DNA of 64,000 nt, taken from positions 992,001 to 1,056,000 of the forward strand of contig NZ_LT629689.1 of assembly GCF_900102035.1 (NCBI RefSeq), given 5' to 3'. The notes under the pieces are model-generated. The model made no database searches and was not told where the DNA came from. It worked only from the letters and a program-made list of their open reading frames with translations. Positions within the stretch are counted from its first letter, which is position 1. Every line of letters begins with the position of its first letter. The position numbers and the translations under genes were made by a program. Positions 9,201 through 17,227 of this stretch are shown in pieces. The DNA comes from Pseudomonas extremaustralis. Lineage in GTDB: Bacteria > Pseudomonadota > Gammaproteobacteria > Pseudomonadales > Pseudomonadaceae.

Positions 9201-10023
9201 GAGCCTTGCAGGCCAACGGGTGTGGCTGACTCTCACCACTAGCAGTTCCGGCATCGCACCGCTGCCAGTGCTGGTAAATCACTCGTTGACCCCACAACAG
9301 CAGGCCAACGGATTGGCGAACATTGCGGTCAGTCGAGCCTGGTTACTGAGCCTGCCCAACAATGCACGTATCACGCTGCATCTGAAGGTCACGTTCAATG
9401 GCAGTCAGGACGAGTCTGATGCGGTACCGTTTCCGACTACCGAATACACCATCAGCCTGCTCAGCCCGTTGGTTGTGGACACAAGCACTGCTTTCCTTAG
9501 CACACGTACTTACCTGATACCGGGTAATCCCGGAGTGTTGCCAGCGTTTGGTTCCGGCAACTCGGTTCGCCGTGCTGCGACAGGCGGCACAGCGCCGTAT
9601 AGCTACTCCTCCAACAATACGGCGGTGGCGGTCGTCGATTCGACGGGGTTGGTCACCGTGCGCGGCAACGGGACAGCGACGATCACCGTGCGAGACTCCT
9701 CCTTACCGGCGCAAACGCGCAGCTATGCGGTTTCTGTCAGTGGTGTGGTGCTGTGTTATGGCTTGGGGGGCGGTGGGTTTGCGCAAATCCGTAACAATGC
9801 CAGCAGCCAAGGGTTGCGCCTGGCAAGCATTGATGAGTTACGCGCATTGAGCAATGCATATGGTTCCCGCTGGCCGATGGGTAATTTTTCCTATTGGTCG
9901 AGTACTTACGGAGGCAGAAACTTACTCTTCGATTATTACTACGGTCGGAACATCAATACAGGCGCTGAGGCCAACTTTAAAGTCTGGGCGGGGAACAATC
10001 TGCTGGGCGTAGGCTTGAGGTAG
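6202..10023 (+). CDS. Very large Ig-like multidomain protein with lectin-like C-terminus
   Basis: This is a 1273-residue protein. The ATG at 6202 is preferred over 6196 because GGAGA at 6191-6195 sits 6 bases before it. No signal peptide or membrane segment is visible; the N-terminus is basic and Ser/Pro-rich. The middle (about 60-1060) reads as successive beta-rich modules of about 100-130 residues with recurring patterns such as GDxVxVxW. Near the C-terminus is a bacterial Ig-like (BIG2-type) module (SSNNTAVAVVDSTGLVTVRG). The last 85 residues contain SIDELRALSNAYG and YWSST, resembling DUF1566/C-type-lectin-like tips of adhesins. A role in surface interaction or as an exported effector is inference; no secretion gene is adjacent. 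Confidence 0.7.
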   Translation: MSTKPSSSRPVPNAKKPAVRKPAPYDPAVTVIEDLDSPYTSPLQVTPVQGASYGLGLRHIEGGVDFIFERWFELREGDTYRIYFGNVSKADSTITAAQVSEDRFFLNVPRESLGFQPGMSFLFIPDVYGEVLRIGSSTPSTSPPQIVFIKQTRPGGIDKGPFEQWHSELHLTLRDKIIGAGQSTTATIKAWEHMRVNDLVMFYWGGNRFEIPRITPEQVGQDLTFEIDEAFIVAAGSGEHAVAFYLYDEVLNMSGELQHWSKPVHISVNLQLTLLPEPFILEADLDLMALDADALGKEPANALVEIPFRNPPLFRIGDEIVLTVHGMTFDGTYISESFRQSVKKVPDYLYFPIRNEVVRSFLLSTMVVDYVRIRALTEDLPSRSASVAVIGQRYDLPKPSVNEAHGPFIAPDHVRITVNMPDYQPSGSPGDALEVRLNGLHVDNTQELVTSTRLAGTPPRTRDFENALYMRLEGLRDTNVHYIVHGATGSRESERLWVQIGRPPRDQPAPVIWEAVNGNVDPKTVGSVGTLELRANFKQGDIVTVHYTGSNSGLLQEEYTLFMDANPLLIDISKNLFLDNIDGTLTVSYWIDRGGVYLYSEELVVSIGTALGELFLAEVLQATTEPDELDPMQVWPNGATVRLRYDSIKPKDKVEVKWVGLAGAGSYFEIKENQSGDHIDFTVPSDVIGFNIHPLGRDILVSFTVIRNGFATDSPVLTLRLLSLHHPSGPVIDSIGEDAVLHVPLLADFDETRVPAWPYAKVGQRMWLAYDGTRNTGAAYKNEIFRARPVDVSEALYGVSSETPVLALRNLQEWSELTIRFWVAFDHSDELDNAVLFEVRHHRIELVSATFPFPKIKDSVPQDEQVVSINPLSVENKCQVLVSYPNMNQGGTDRVTLNWIYADGSIAYIATQDGLDGGTVTFNIKNDLIARSVNSTIHLQYSVELGRGGSAVSEEQTVVVGTILPASLPRALINNVAHGGSLNPPGFTGDGLAASQKWPLSLAGQRVWLTLTTSSSGIAPLPVLVNHSLTPQQQANGLANIAVSRAWLLSLPNNARITLHLKVTFNGSQDESDAVPFPTTEYTISLLSPLVVDTSTAFLSTRTYLIPGNPGVLPAFGSGNSVRRAATGGTAPYSYSSNNTAVAVVDSTGLVTVRGNGTATITVRDSSLPAQTRSYAVSVSGVVLCYGLGGGGFAQIRNNASSQGLRLASIDELRALSNAYGSRWPMGNFSYWSSTYGGRNLLFDYYYGRNINTGAEANFKVWAGNNLLGVGLR

Positions 10024-10030
10024 TCGTCAG

Positions 10031-10069
10031 AAGGGACAGCCTTATCTGATGATGGGTAGGCTGTCCCTT
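10031..10069 (+). terminator. Rho-independent terminator after the Ig-like gene
   Basis: AAGGGACAGCCT (10031-10042) pairs perfectly with AGGCTGTCCCTT (10058-10069), followed by a T run. It lies 8 bases after the stop codon of the large gene. Confidence 0.88.
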
Positions 10070-10079
10070 TTTTCCAGGC

Positions 10080-11150
10080 TCAAATCTTCCACTGCCTGGA
10101 TGTCTTCGCCAAACGCTGGCGCATTGCATCGATGTTTGCAGCCAATTGCAGGGTCAGTAACCGATATCCATCCATGGCACTGTGCAGTGGCACTTCAAGG
10201 GTTGGCTCCTGAGTCGAAGTCGAACTCGGTCTCTCCAACCGCTCCGTCACCCCCGATTTCAACGCCCGCGCCATCCCCACCAACTGCACCCGGATCTGCC
10301 GGTGCTCGGCCCGCAATATCAGTTGCATTCGCGCCATCGCTTGTTTGTCCTGTGGGTCGGGGCGGGTATTGCCGAGAATCTCCAGGGTGCTGATGCACAG
10401 ACGCAGGTGCCGCTGGATCGTGTCCAGTTCGGTCATGGAAATCCGCACTTCCTTGGACACCGATGGCATCAGCGAACGCAGTTGCAGCATCGCCGCATTC
10501 AGGCGGTTGAGCAGTTTCAGGTGCTCATCGTCAGTGACCGACTGGCCATTGATGATCCGGCTGTAGATCTGCGCGCAATCACGCAAGGCACTGGCCAGGT
10601 TGTAGCGCCACGAGTACACGGCATACAGCGGCAGGGCGAAGGAGAACGCCAGGGCCAGGGCGATGCCGATCAGGATGTCGACGGTGCGCCACAGGCCGTC
10701 GGAAATCGGATTGTCCCCGTGGCCGGCGACGATGAACACCGTGATCGCCGACAGCAGCGCGATGTAACCGCCCTTGCCGATGGCGTGATAGGAAAAGAAC
10801 CCGCACACCCCCGACATCAACAGATAAGTCAGCAGCGATTGGCCGAAATAGGCCTGCTGCAGCACGATCAACAGGCCGACGCTGGCGCCGATCAAGGTGC
10901 CATAGGCGCGTTCCACGGCTTTCTTGCCGATATTGCCGTGGTGCTGCAAGCCGCCGATCACGATCAGCATGGTCACCGACGCCCATTCACCGTGGGGCAG
11001 GTTGATGCCGGTGGTGAGCAGGATCGTGGCCAGCAAGCCGATGGACACGCGCACGGCGTGGATCAACTTGGCATGGCGATAGCGGCGGTACGGGTCGAGC
11101 AGCGGACGCAACAGGCGCCGGGCAAACGCAGGCAAAGGCAGGTTAATCAA
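10080..11150 (-). CDS. FUSC-family inner-membrane protein (fusaric-acid-resistance/YccS-like)
   Basis: The protein has 356 residues. About six hydrophobic helices occupy residues 30-190, with motifs typical of the FUSC/aromatic-acid exporter family (HGEWASVTMLIVIGG, ERAYGTLIGASVGLL). A soluble helical C-terminal half follows. Such proteins are linked to efflux of aromatic acids or other organic compounds, usually with an adaptor partner; none is adjacent. It lies 14 bases downstream of the dehydrogenase gene and probably shares its transcript. Confidence 0.82.
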   Translation of the reverse strand: MINLPLPAFARRLLRPLLDPYRRYRHAKLIHAVRVSIGLLATILLTTGINLPHGEWASVTMLIVIGGLQHHGNIGKKAVERAYGTLIGASVGLLIVLQQAYFGQSLLTYLLMSGVCGFFSYHAIGKGGYIALLSAITVFIVAGHGDNPISDGLWRTVDILIGIALALAFSFALPLYAVYSWRYNLASALRDCAQIYSRIINGQSVTDDEHLKLLNRLNAAMLQLRSLMPSVSKEVRISMTELDTIQRHLRLCISTLEILGNTRPDPQDKQAMARMQLILRAEHRQIRVQLVGMARALKSGVTERLERPSSTSTQEPTLEVPLHSAMDGYRLLTLQLAANIDAMRQRLAKTSRQWKI

Positions 11151-11164
11151 CAGCGCATCGTCCT

Positions 11165-12781
11165 CTAGAAAATGTAGTCGGTGGTCAGGAAGCTCGAATC
11201 ACGGTTGTGCAGGATCTCGCCCAGCAGCGCCTTGTTGCTTTCCTGGAACTTGGTGGCCACCAGGGTGCGGATCGAAAATACGCGCAGCGCGTCATGTACC
11301 GACAGGGTGCCTTCGGCCGAGTTCTTGCGTCCATTGAAGGGAAAACTGTCCGGCCCGCGTTGGCATTGGGCGTTGATGTTGATGCGACCGACCTGATTGG
11401 CGAAGGTGTCGACCAAGCGGCCGATGTCCGCCGGGTTGGTGCCGAACAGGCTCAGTTGCTGGCCGAAATCCGAGTCCAGCACGTAGTCGATCACCGTCTC
11501 CAGGTCGCGATAGGGCACGATCGGCACCACCGGGCCGAATTGTTCCTCATGGTACACGCGCATCTGCGGGTTCACCGGGTACAGCACCGCCGGGTAGAAG
11601 AACGACCCGCGACTGATGCCGCCGTTGTCATTCACAACCCTGGCGCCGTGTTGCGCCGCATCGGCTACCAGCGCGTTGAGGTAATCCACCTTGCCCACCT
11701 CGGGCAATGGCGTCAGCGAAACGCCGTCTTCCCAGGGCATGCCGGGTTTAAGCGTGGCCAGCTTGCGGTTGAATTTCTCGATAAAACTGGCGACCACATC
11801 CTCGTGCACAAACAGGATTTTCAACGCGGTGCAGCGCTGCCCGTTGAACGACAGGGAGCCGGTGATCGCTTCGCTGACGGCGTTGTCCAGATCCACCTCG
11901 GGCAGCACGATGCCAGGGTTTTTCGCATCCAGGCCCAGCGCGGCGCGCAAGCGGTGCGGCCTGGGGTGCAGTTTTTTCAGGTCGCTGGCGGCCTTGTTGG
12001 TGCCGATAAAGGCAAAAATGTCGATCTTGCCACTGGCCATCAGCGCGCTGACGGTTTCACGGCCGCTGCCGTAGATCACGTTGATCACCCCGGCCGGGAA
12101 GCTGTCGCGGAATGCTTCCAGCAACGGGCGGATCAGCAGCACGCCGAGCTTGGCCGGCTTGAACACCACGGTATTGCCCATGATCAGCGCCGGGATCAGC
12201 GTGGTGAACGTCTCGTTGAGCGGATAGTTGTAGGGGCCCATGCACAGTGCCACGCCCATCGGTACGCGGCGGATCTGGCCGAGGGTGTCCTGTTCCAGCT
12301 CGAAGCGGCTGGAGCGGCGGTCGAGTTCCTTGAGGGCATTGATGGTGTCGGTGATGTAGTCGCAGGTGCGGTCGAATTCTTTCTGCGAGTCCTTGAGGTT
12401 CTTGCCGATCTCCCACATCAGCAGCTTGACCACCGCCTCGCGCTGTTCGCGCATGCGCCGCAAGAACGCTTCCACATGCTGGATCCGCTCGACCACGCGC
12501 ATCGTCGGCCATGCACCCTGGCCACGGTCATAGGCACGCACGGCGGCGTCCAGCGCGGTGAGGGCGGTGTCGGCGTCCAGCAACGGGGTGCTGCCGATAT
12601 GCACGCGTTCGTCCCCGAATTGCACCGGGCTGATGACCTGGGCCAGCGGGCCGTTCCACATCTGCAGTTGACCGTCGACCAGGTAGTCACGCTGTTCGAT
12701 GGGCGCTGCCAGGCGGAATTGCTCGGGAATATCGGCGGCGCTGGCGGGAAACAGCTGGGCAAGCAGGTTGTTGGTGCTCAT
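11165..12781 (-). CDS. gapN: NADP-dependent glyceraldehyde-3-phosphate dehydrogenase-like aldehyde dehydrogenase
   Basis: This 538-residue aldehyde dehydrogenase superfamily member has the oxyanion Asn in GPYNYP (Asn185) and the catalytic Cys317 in FNGQRCTA. The overall sequence matches the non-phosphorylating GAPDH branch, which converts glyceraldehyde 3-phosphate to 3-phosphoglycerate with NADPH formation. The usual general-base motif ELGGK reads GLDAK (283-287), so the canonical Glu is missing at that site. It is the upstream gene of a pair with the FUSC protein. Family assignment is strong; the exact substrate is less certain because of the altered motif. Confidence 0.8.
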   Translation of the reverse strand: MSTNNLLAQLFPASAADIPEQFRLAAPIEQRDYLVDGQLQMWNGPLAQVISPVQFGDERVHIGSTPLLDADTALTALDAAVRAYDRGQGAWPTMRVVERIQHVEAFLRRMREQREAVVKLLMWEIGKNLKDSQKEFDRTCDYITDTINALKELDRRSSRFELEQDTLGQIRRVPMGVALCMGPYNYPLNETFTTLIPALIMGNTVVFKPAKLGVLLIRPLLEAFRDSFPAGVINVIYGSGRETVSALMASGKIDIFAFIGTNKAASDLKKLHPRPHRLRAALGLDAKNPGIVLPEVDLDNAVSEAITGSLSFNGQRCTALKILFVHEDVVASFIEKFNRKLATLKPGMPWEDGVSLTPLPEVGKVDYLNALVADAAQHGARVVNDNGGISRGSFFYPAVLYPVNPQMRVYHEEQFGPVVPIVPYRDLETVIDYVLDSDFGQQLSLFGTNPADIGRLVDTFANQVGRININAQCQRGPDSFPFNGRKNSAEGTLSVHDALRVFSIRTLVATKFQESNKALLGEILHNRDSSFLTTDYIF

Positions 12782-12919
12782 GGCGCTACCCCTGAAATGG
12801 TTTCAAAACATGACTAGAGAGTCACCCAACAACCGGCTTCATGGCAAGGCTTGTGCGCTTTGGAGTACGCACGGTGGCATGCGCCGGGTAAACTCTGTGG
12901 CTTTCTTGAAGGAGTTCAC

Positions 12920-13792
12920 ATGAGCCAGTACCAGCCAGGCATTCTTGCCGCACCGGTGCCTTTGCAGGCACGCCATTTGTTTTTTGCCGTGGATACCCTG
13001 GCCGCCGTGCCCGTTGCGCTGGACGCGTTGCTGCAGTTGGCCGATTCGGCGGCAGTGGTCGGGTTTGGCGAGCCGCTGGTGAAAGCGCTGGGTACCAGGA
13101 TTGAAGGCTTGCGCGCTTTCCCTGACGTGAACGGGCCGGGCGCGCATAACCCATCCACCCAGCAGGCGCTGTGGGTGTGGCTGCATGGCGAGGATCGCGG
13201 CGAACTGTTGCTGCGCAGCCGTGCGTTCGAAAAGGCCCTGGCCCCGGCGTTCCGCCTGGTGCAGTCGATCGAAGGCTTCCGCTACAAGACCGGCTTCGAC
13301 CTCACCGACTACGAAGACGGCACCGAAAACCCCCACGATGACGCCGCCGTTGAGGCCGCCCTCACCGACAGCGGTGCCAGCTTCGCCGCGATCCAGCAAT
13401 GGCAGCACGACCTCGACGGCTTCGCCGCCTTGCCCGCCGAGGAGCGCGACCACATCATCGGCCGCCGCCATGGCGACAACGAAGAACTCGAAGACGCCCC
13501 CGAATCCGCCCACATCAAGCGCACCGCCCAGGAAAGCTTCACCCCGGAAGCCTTCGTGGTACGCCGCTCCATGCCCTGGGCCGAGAACGGCCAGGCGGGG
13601 TTGATGTTCCTTGCGTTCGGGCATTCCTTCGACGCGTTCGAAGCACAGCTGCGCCGCATGAGCGGCCTGGAAGACGGGATCGTCGATGGCCTGTATCGCA
13701 TCAGCACGCCATTGACCGGTGGCTATTACTGGTGCCCGCCGGTCAAGGATGGGCGTTTGGACTTGAGTGCCCTGGCAGTCCAAGCCCACTGA
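12920..13792 (+). CDS. DyP-type heme peroxidase
   Basis: The protein is 290 residues from the ATG at 12920, which has AAGGAG at 12909-12914; the longer frame lacks a site. The distal catalytic Asp133 lies in YEDGTENP, close to the family GxxDG motif but with the first Gly replaced. The proximal heme ligand is probably His198 (SAHIKRT), and the distal Arg is in VVRRSMPW (215-216). No Tat signal is seen, so it is probably cytosolic like YfeX, oxidising dyes or porphyrins with H2O2. It is divergent from the gapN-like gene. Confidence 0.88.
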   Translation: MSQYQPGILAAPVPLQARHLFFAVDTLAAVPVALDALLQLADSAAVVGFGEPLVKALGTRIEGLRAFPDVNGPGAHNPSTQQALWVWLHGEDRGELLLRSRAFEKALAPAFRLVQSIEGFRYKTGFDLTDYEDGTENPHDDAAVEAALTDSGASFAAIQQWQHDLDGFAALPAEERDHIIGRRHGDNEELEDAPESAHIKRTAQESFTPEAFVVRRSMPWAENGQAGLMFLAFGHSFDAFEAQLRRMSGLEDGIVDGLYRISTPLTGGYYWCPPVKDGRLDLSALAVQAH

Positions 13793-13881
13793 CGGCCTGG
13801 GCAGTGGTGGCACATAGGGAAGTGCCTGTCTTTAAAAGGCGAACCTTCTGACATTCGGCGCGGATAGCAACTCTTTACTCT

Positions 13882-13923
13882 CTGGGACTTCGCAGACCCA
13901 GGAACTTATGCGGTTCTCTGGGT
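13882..13923 (+). terminator. Hairpin/terminator-like element with alternative pairing
   Basis: ACCCAGGAAC at 13896-13905 can pair with GTTC-T-CTGGGT at 13913-13923 (one bulge), followed by a mixed C/T-rich tract ending in TTTT. The same CCCAG can instead pair with CTGGG at 13882-13886. It lies between the peroxidase gene and the toxin remnant. Confidence 0.5.
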
Positions 13924-13955
13924 TGCCCTTTTGCCGACCTTGAGTGAAGCGCGCC

Positions 13956-16520
13956 ATGGAGAATCAGAGATTTGACCTTTCCAGCCCAAACCGAAGTGAG
14001 CCGATGTATGTTTCAGACCCTCCTTGCGCGCCGCCTCAACCGCCTGCACAAATAAGTGACGACACACTCGCGCCACTGAAGAACTGGTGCCATCCCTTCA
14101 AGGATAAGATCAACCCGTTGCTGCAATTGACCCAGATGGCCAATGCGGTGGCGGGGTATTACCCCTTGGGACGCAATGGCCTACCGCATCGACGAGCACT
14201 CGCCGACCACGACCTACGTCGTTGAACAGCTGTGCGTGCCAAAGCCCTTTTCACGCAATTTCGTGCTGGTACGCCATCGACTTGTCGCACCCGAAATCGA
14301 AGGAAGCCCGGACGAACCGCCAAGCCTGACTTTTTATAGCCTGTACATGCACCTGCGGGATTGGGCGGTTTACAGGCATGACCCTTCCATTCCCCGTCCG
14401 GCCTTCTGGCCCGAGGGACTAAGCGGCCATGTTAAAGCTACGGCGGGGGATACACTCCCAGGCCATCCCAGGGAACAGGGTCTGAAGGTTTACAACCAGG
14501 CGCAGCACGGCAAAGCGCTGGGATTGCTGTCACCGGGGACGCCAGTGACGGTCAGCGGCAAAGGTGAACTCCGAAAACTGGAAAACACCCATGGGCCTGA
14601 TCGCTTGAAAAGCGCCGATGGTTCGCTGCTCGGTTACCTTCACATTGACTATCTGGCCCACATCGCCGGTGATGAGTATCGGATCAAGGCGAATCCCTCA
14701 CTGCGCGTGCGCGCCGAAGCCAACATCAGCAGCACCATCCTGATGGAGCTGCCCCATGGCACGGAAGTTACCGCCAGCGGCGAAGGCGCATTCCGTAAGC
14801 TGGAGCGCGTCAATCAGTATGTTCACTTCGACTCCTTGGACGGTGTGCGCGAACCCATAGCGGACCGCATTGTGGTTCTCGATCAGCCCATCGCGATCAA
14901 AGCGGGCGACTTGATCGGTCATATGGGGACTTACCAAAACGGCGATGCGGAACACCCGGAAACAAAGTTGCATCTGGAAGCGTTCAGTGCTGACTGCGTG
15001 GAATCATTCATAGAGACGAGCCGTGCCTGGGCACAACGACTGCCCATCACAGGCAAGACTTGGCTGAAACTTGCCAAGGGCACTACCCTCGTAATGCATC
15101 AGGCGCATTTCAGCGCCACCTACCCACCCAGCCTGAACGAAGCCAACACACTCAGTGATGCCGATCTACTGGTGCCTGATAGCTTGCTCAATGGCCTCCC
15201 AGCCGAGAATAAAATCACTATCGCGGCAACGGCAGACCGAAAAACCTGCCACTGGTACCGCCTTGATGGATTACTCCACGACGCGAATGGCACGTTACTC
15301 AATGGCTGGCTGCGCGAAGAAGTGGGCATCACTCCGAGGGTCAACCCGTGGTCGTGGGAAGGCTACGACGTCATTTTCAACGACGACGCCCCTGGACAAT
15401 CCCTGGCGTCCTTTTTTCGAGCGGTTGGCCAGTTCAGCGAGGGAGAACTCGAACGCCATGGGGACTTGGCCGACAAGTCGGATAAAGGGCCGCTAAAGAG
15501 CCGTCTGTACGACATCATCGACCGTGACCGAGATGGGAACATGACCGCTGCCGAGTTGCAGTCAGCCATTGGCCTACCCGCGCACGCTCAATCGCTGGCG
15601 CAACTGATCGTCCACTACGAAAGCGAATGGCGCCACACCCCCCATAAGTGGGACGCGCTGGATGAAGTGCTTGACCATAGTGCTTCGACCCCACTGCGGA
15701 ACTGGCTGGCGGAAAAGGAGCGGATCAAGCAGATCAGTTGGTGGAATGAAGTGGCACTGAAAGTGGGGTTGCCGGTGCATGGGCGGGTGTATCACTTGCA
15801 TCCGGTGGGGTTGGGAGCACGTTTCTTAGTCGTCAGTCCTCTAGAAATCACCTTCGCGCAGTTGAAAATGATATTTCCTACTGCTGATGATAGTGATATT
15901 GATGTAGTGCTTGGTGAGATAAACGGTCGCTTAAGCGAGTTTAAGTTAGATACTAGACTGCGGCAGCGCCACTTTTTCGCTCAGATTAAAGGGGAGGTGG
16001 GTTCCTCTATGAGAGGCGTCTCTGAGAGTTGGGAGTATTCACGGGAAGTCCTGAGATCATTTAGTGCTTACTATCGCGCGTATCCGATCGAAGCAGAAGA
16101 GGACGGATACTTGAAAGATAAGCAGGGGCGGATTGTTCGCAGGGCTAATCAGCGAAATGTTGGTCGCAAGCATTTTCAGCGATTAAATGGTAATCGGGAG
16201 TCATTTCCTGATGATGGATATAATTTTCGTGGCAGAGGTTTAATACAGATAACGGGGTATGAAAAATATAATGGATTCATGTAGGCGTATTCTAAGTATT
16301 GGCAGGGCGCCGTACCCAATACAGTGGAGGATCCGGATCTTATTAATGAAGGGCCATACGAAGCGCTTTGTGGTTCTGGCTGAATTATAGGATCTATGAT
16401 GCAGAGTGTGGAAATGGTTTTTCGGATGTTGGCGGTGTGACAAGAAGAGTGAATGGAGGGGACGTTGGGCTTGAAGAGAGAAAGGCTGCATATGAACTTG
16501 CGGAGAGGGTTCTGACTTGA
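13956..16520 (+). pseudogene. Decayed polymorphic-toxin-like peptidoglycan hydrolase (M23-like N-terminus, EF-hand, GH19-like C-terminus)
   Basis: Three frames must be joined. Frame A (13956-14170) ends in GYYPLGRNG; the sequence then jumps frame to AYRIDEHSP (from about 14171). Known Pseudomonas relatives, from memory, have about 30 residues here, including a LytM-type WHGGVHFD zinc motif, so an internal deletion is inferred. Frame B carries two SH3-like repeats (HGTEVTASGEGAFRKLE), an EF-hand (DRDRDGNMTAAEL) and a GH19-like region with FRGRGLIQITGYEKY. It stops at TAG 16282-16284. In-frame similarity continues (AYSKYWQGAVPNTVEDPDL), then loses one base at about 16351-16353 before AIRSALWFWLNYR, ending at TGA 16518-16520. 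It was probably a secreted or T6SS-type cell-wall toxin; now it is unlikely to be functional. Confidence 0.8.
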
Positions 16521-17032
16521 GCGTAATCAACGGTAGGATGGTGGTTTTTTTGACTTCTCTGGGCGTGAGTTTAGATTCGTACAGTGCTGGATTCAGTCTG
16601 TGTGCACCTGATGAGTTGATCATCGCTTCTTGTCAGTTGGAGGAAGCAAAGAGCAGGACGGTATCTTTTTGTGCTAGTGCTGATAGGGCGATGGTTAGTT
16701 ATAGGTTTGGTTTGAGTACGAATGTGGAGATAAACTCTGTTTTTTTCAGTGATAGGACGTTAAGTCGGTGGGTGGATCTCGCCACCTATACTGTTTATCT
16801 GGGGTTTAGGCGAGGTGAATATAGTTATGTTTTTGGTGTTCCACAGGAGAGACCAGGTGCTAAATCTTTTCTGGACGTGTTCAAGGATAACAAGGCTATC
16901 ATGAGTGCTAAATGCACCGATAATTCATTTGGGGAAAAGGACATAAGGAGCAGTGCGATAAAAGAGGTGGCAGACGAATTCGTTAGAGGTTATGGCTTTG
17001 TGTTTCCGCCTAATGATATTGCAGAGCACTAA
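16517..17032 (+). CDS. Putative immunity protein of the adjacent toxin remnant
   Basis: This is a 171-residue protein. The TTG start at 16517 overlaps the stop of the toxin's restored frame (TTGA), and AGAGG lies 8 bases upstream; an ATG at 16538 is an alternative. The N-terminus is hydrophobic and may direct export, which fits protection of the periplasm. Cysteines lie in SLCAPDE, IASCQLE and SFCAS. The sequence pattern (RTVSFCAS, YRFG, YTVYLGF, NSFG) recalls small proteins found beside lysozyme-like toxins in Pseudomonas; this is inference from context. The reading frame is intact although its partner is broken. The DNA is clearly AT-richer than the surroundings. Confidence 0.6.
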   Translation: MSVINGRMVVFLTSLGVSLDSYSAGFSLCAPDELIIASCQLEEAKSRTVSFCASADRAMVSYRFGLSTNVEINSVFFSDRTLSRWVDLATYTVYLGFRRGEYSYVFGVPQERPGAKSFLDVFKDNKAIMSAKCTDNSFGEKDIRSSAIKEVADEFVRGYGFVFPPNDIAEH

Positions 17033-17227
17033 AGTGGTTATTGCGCAGGTTGAGTGTCAATGAATTCGTTAAGGAAGGTTCAGCTGTTCCGTAGGGTGAA
17101 GTATCTTTTGGCATGGGTGTTTTCTTGGGGCTCGCGCATGAAAATTCTGACAGACAAGCAATCGCGCACTGAAAAAATCCCCGGCTGCCCGTAATCTAGA
17201 CGCCTCTGTTACCTGCACGGACCGTTC

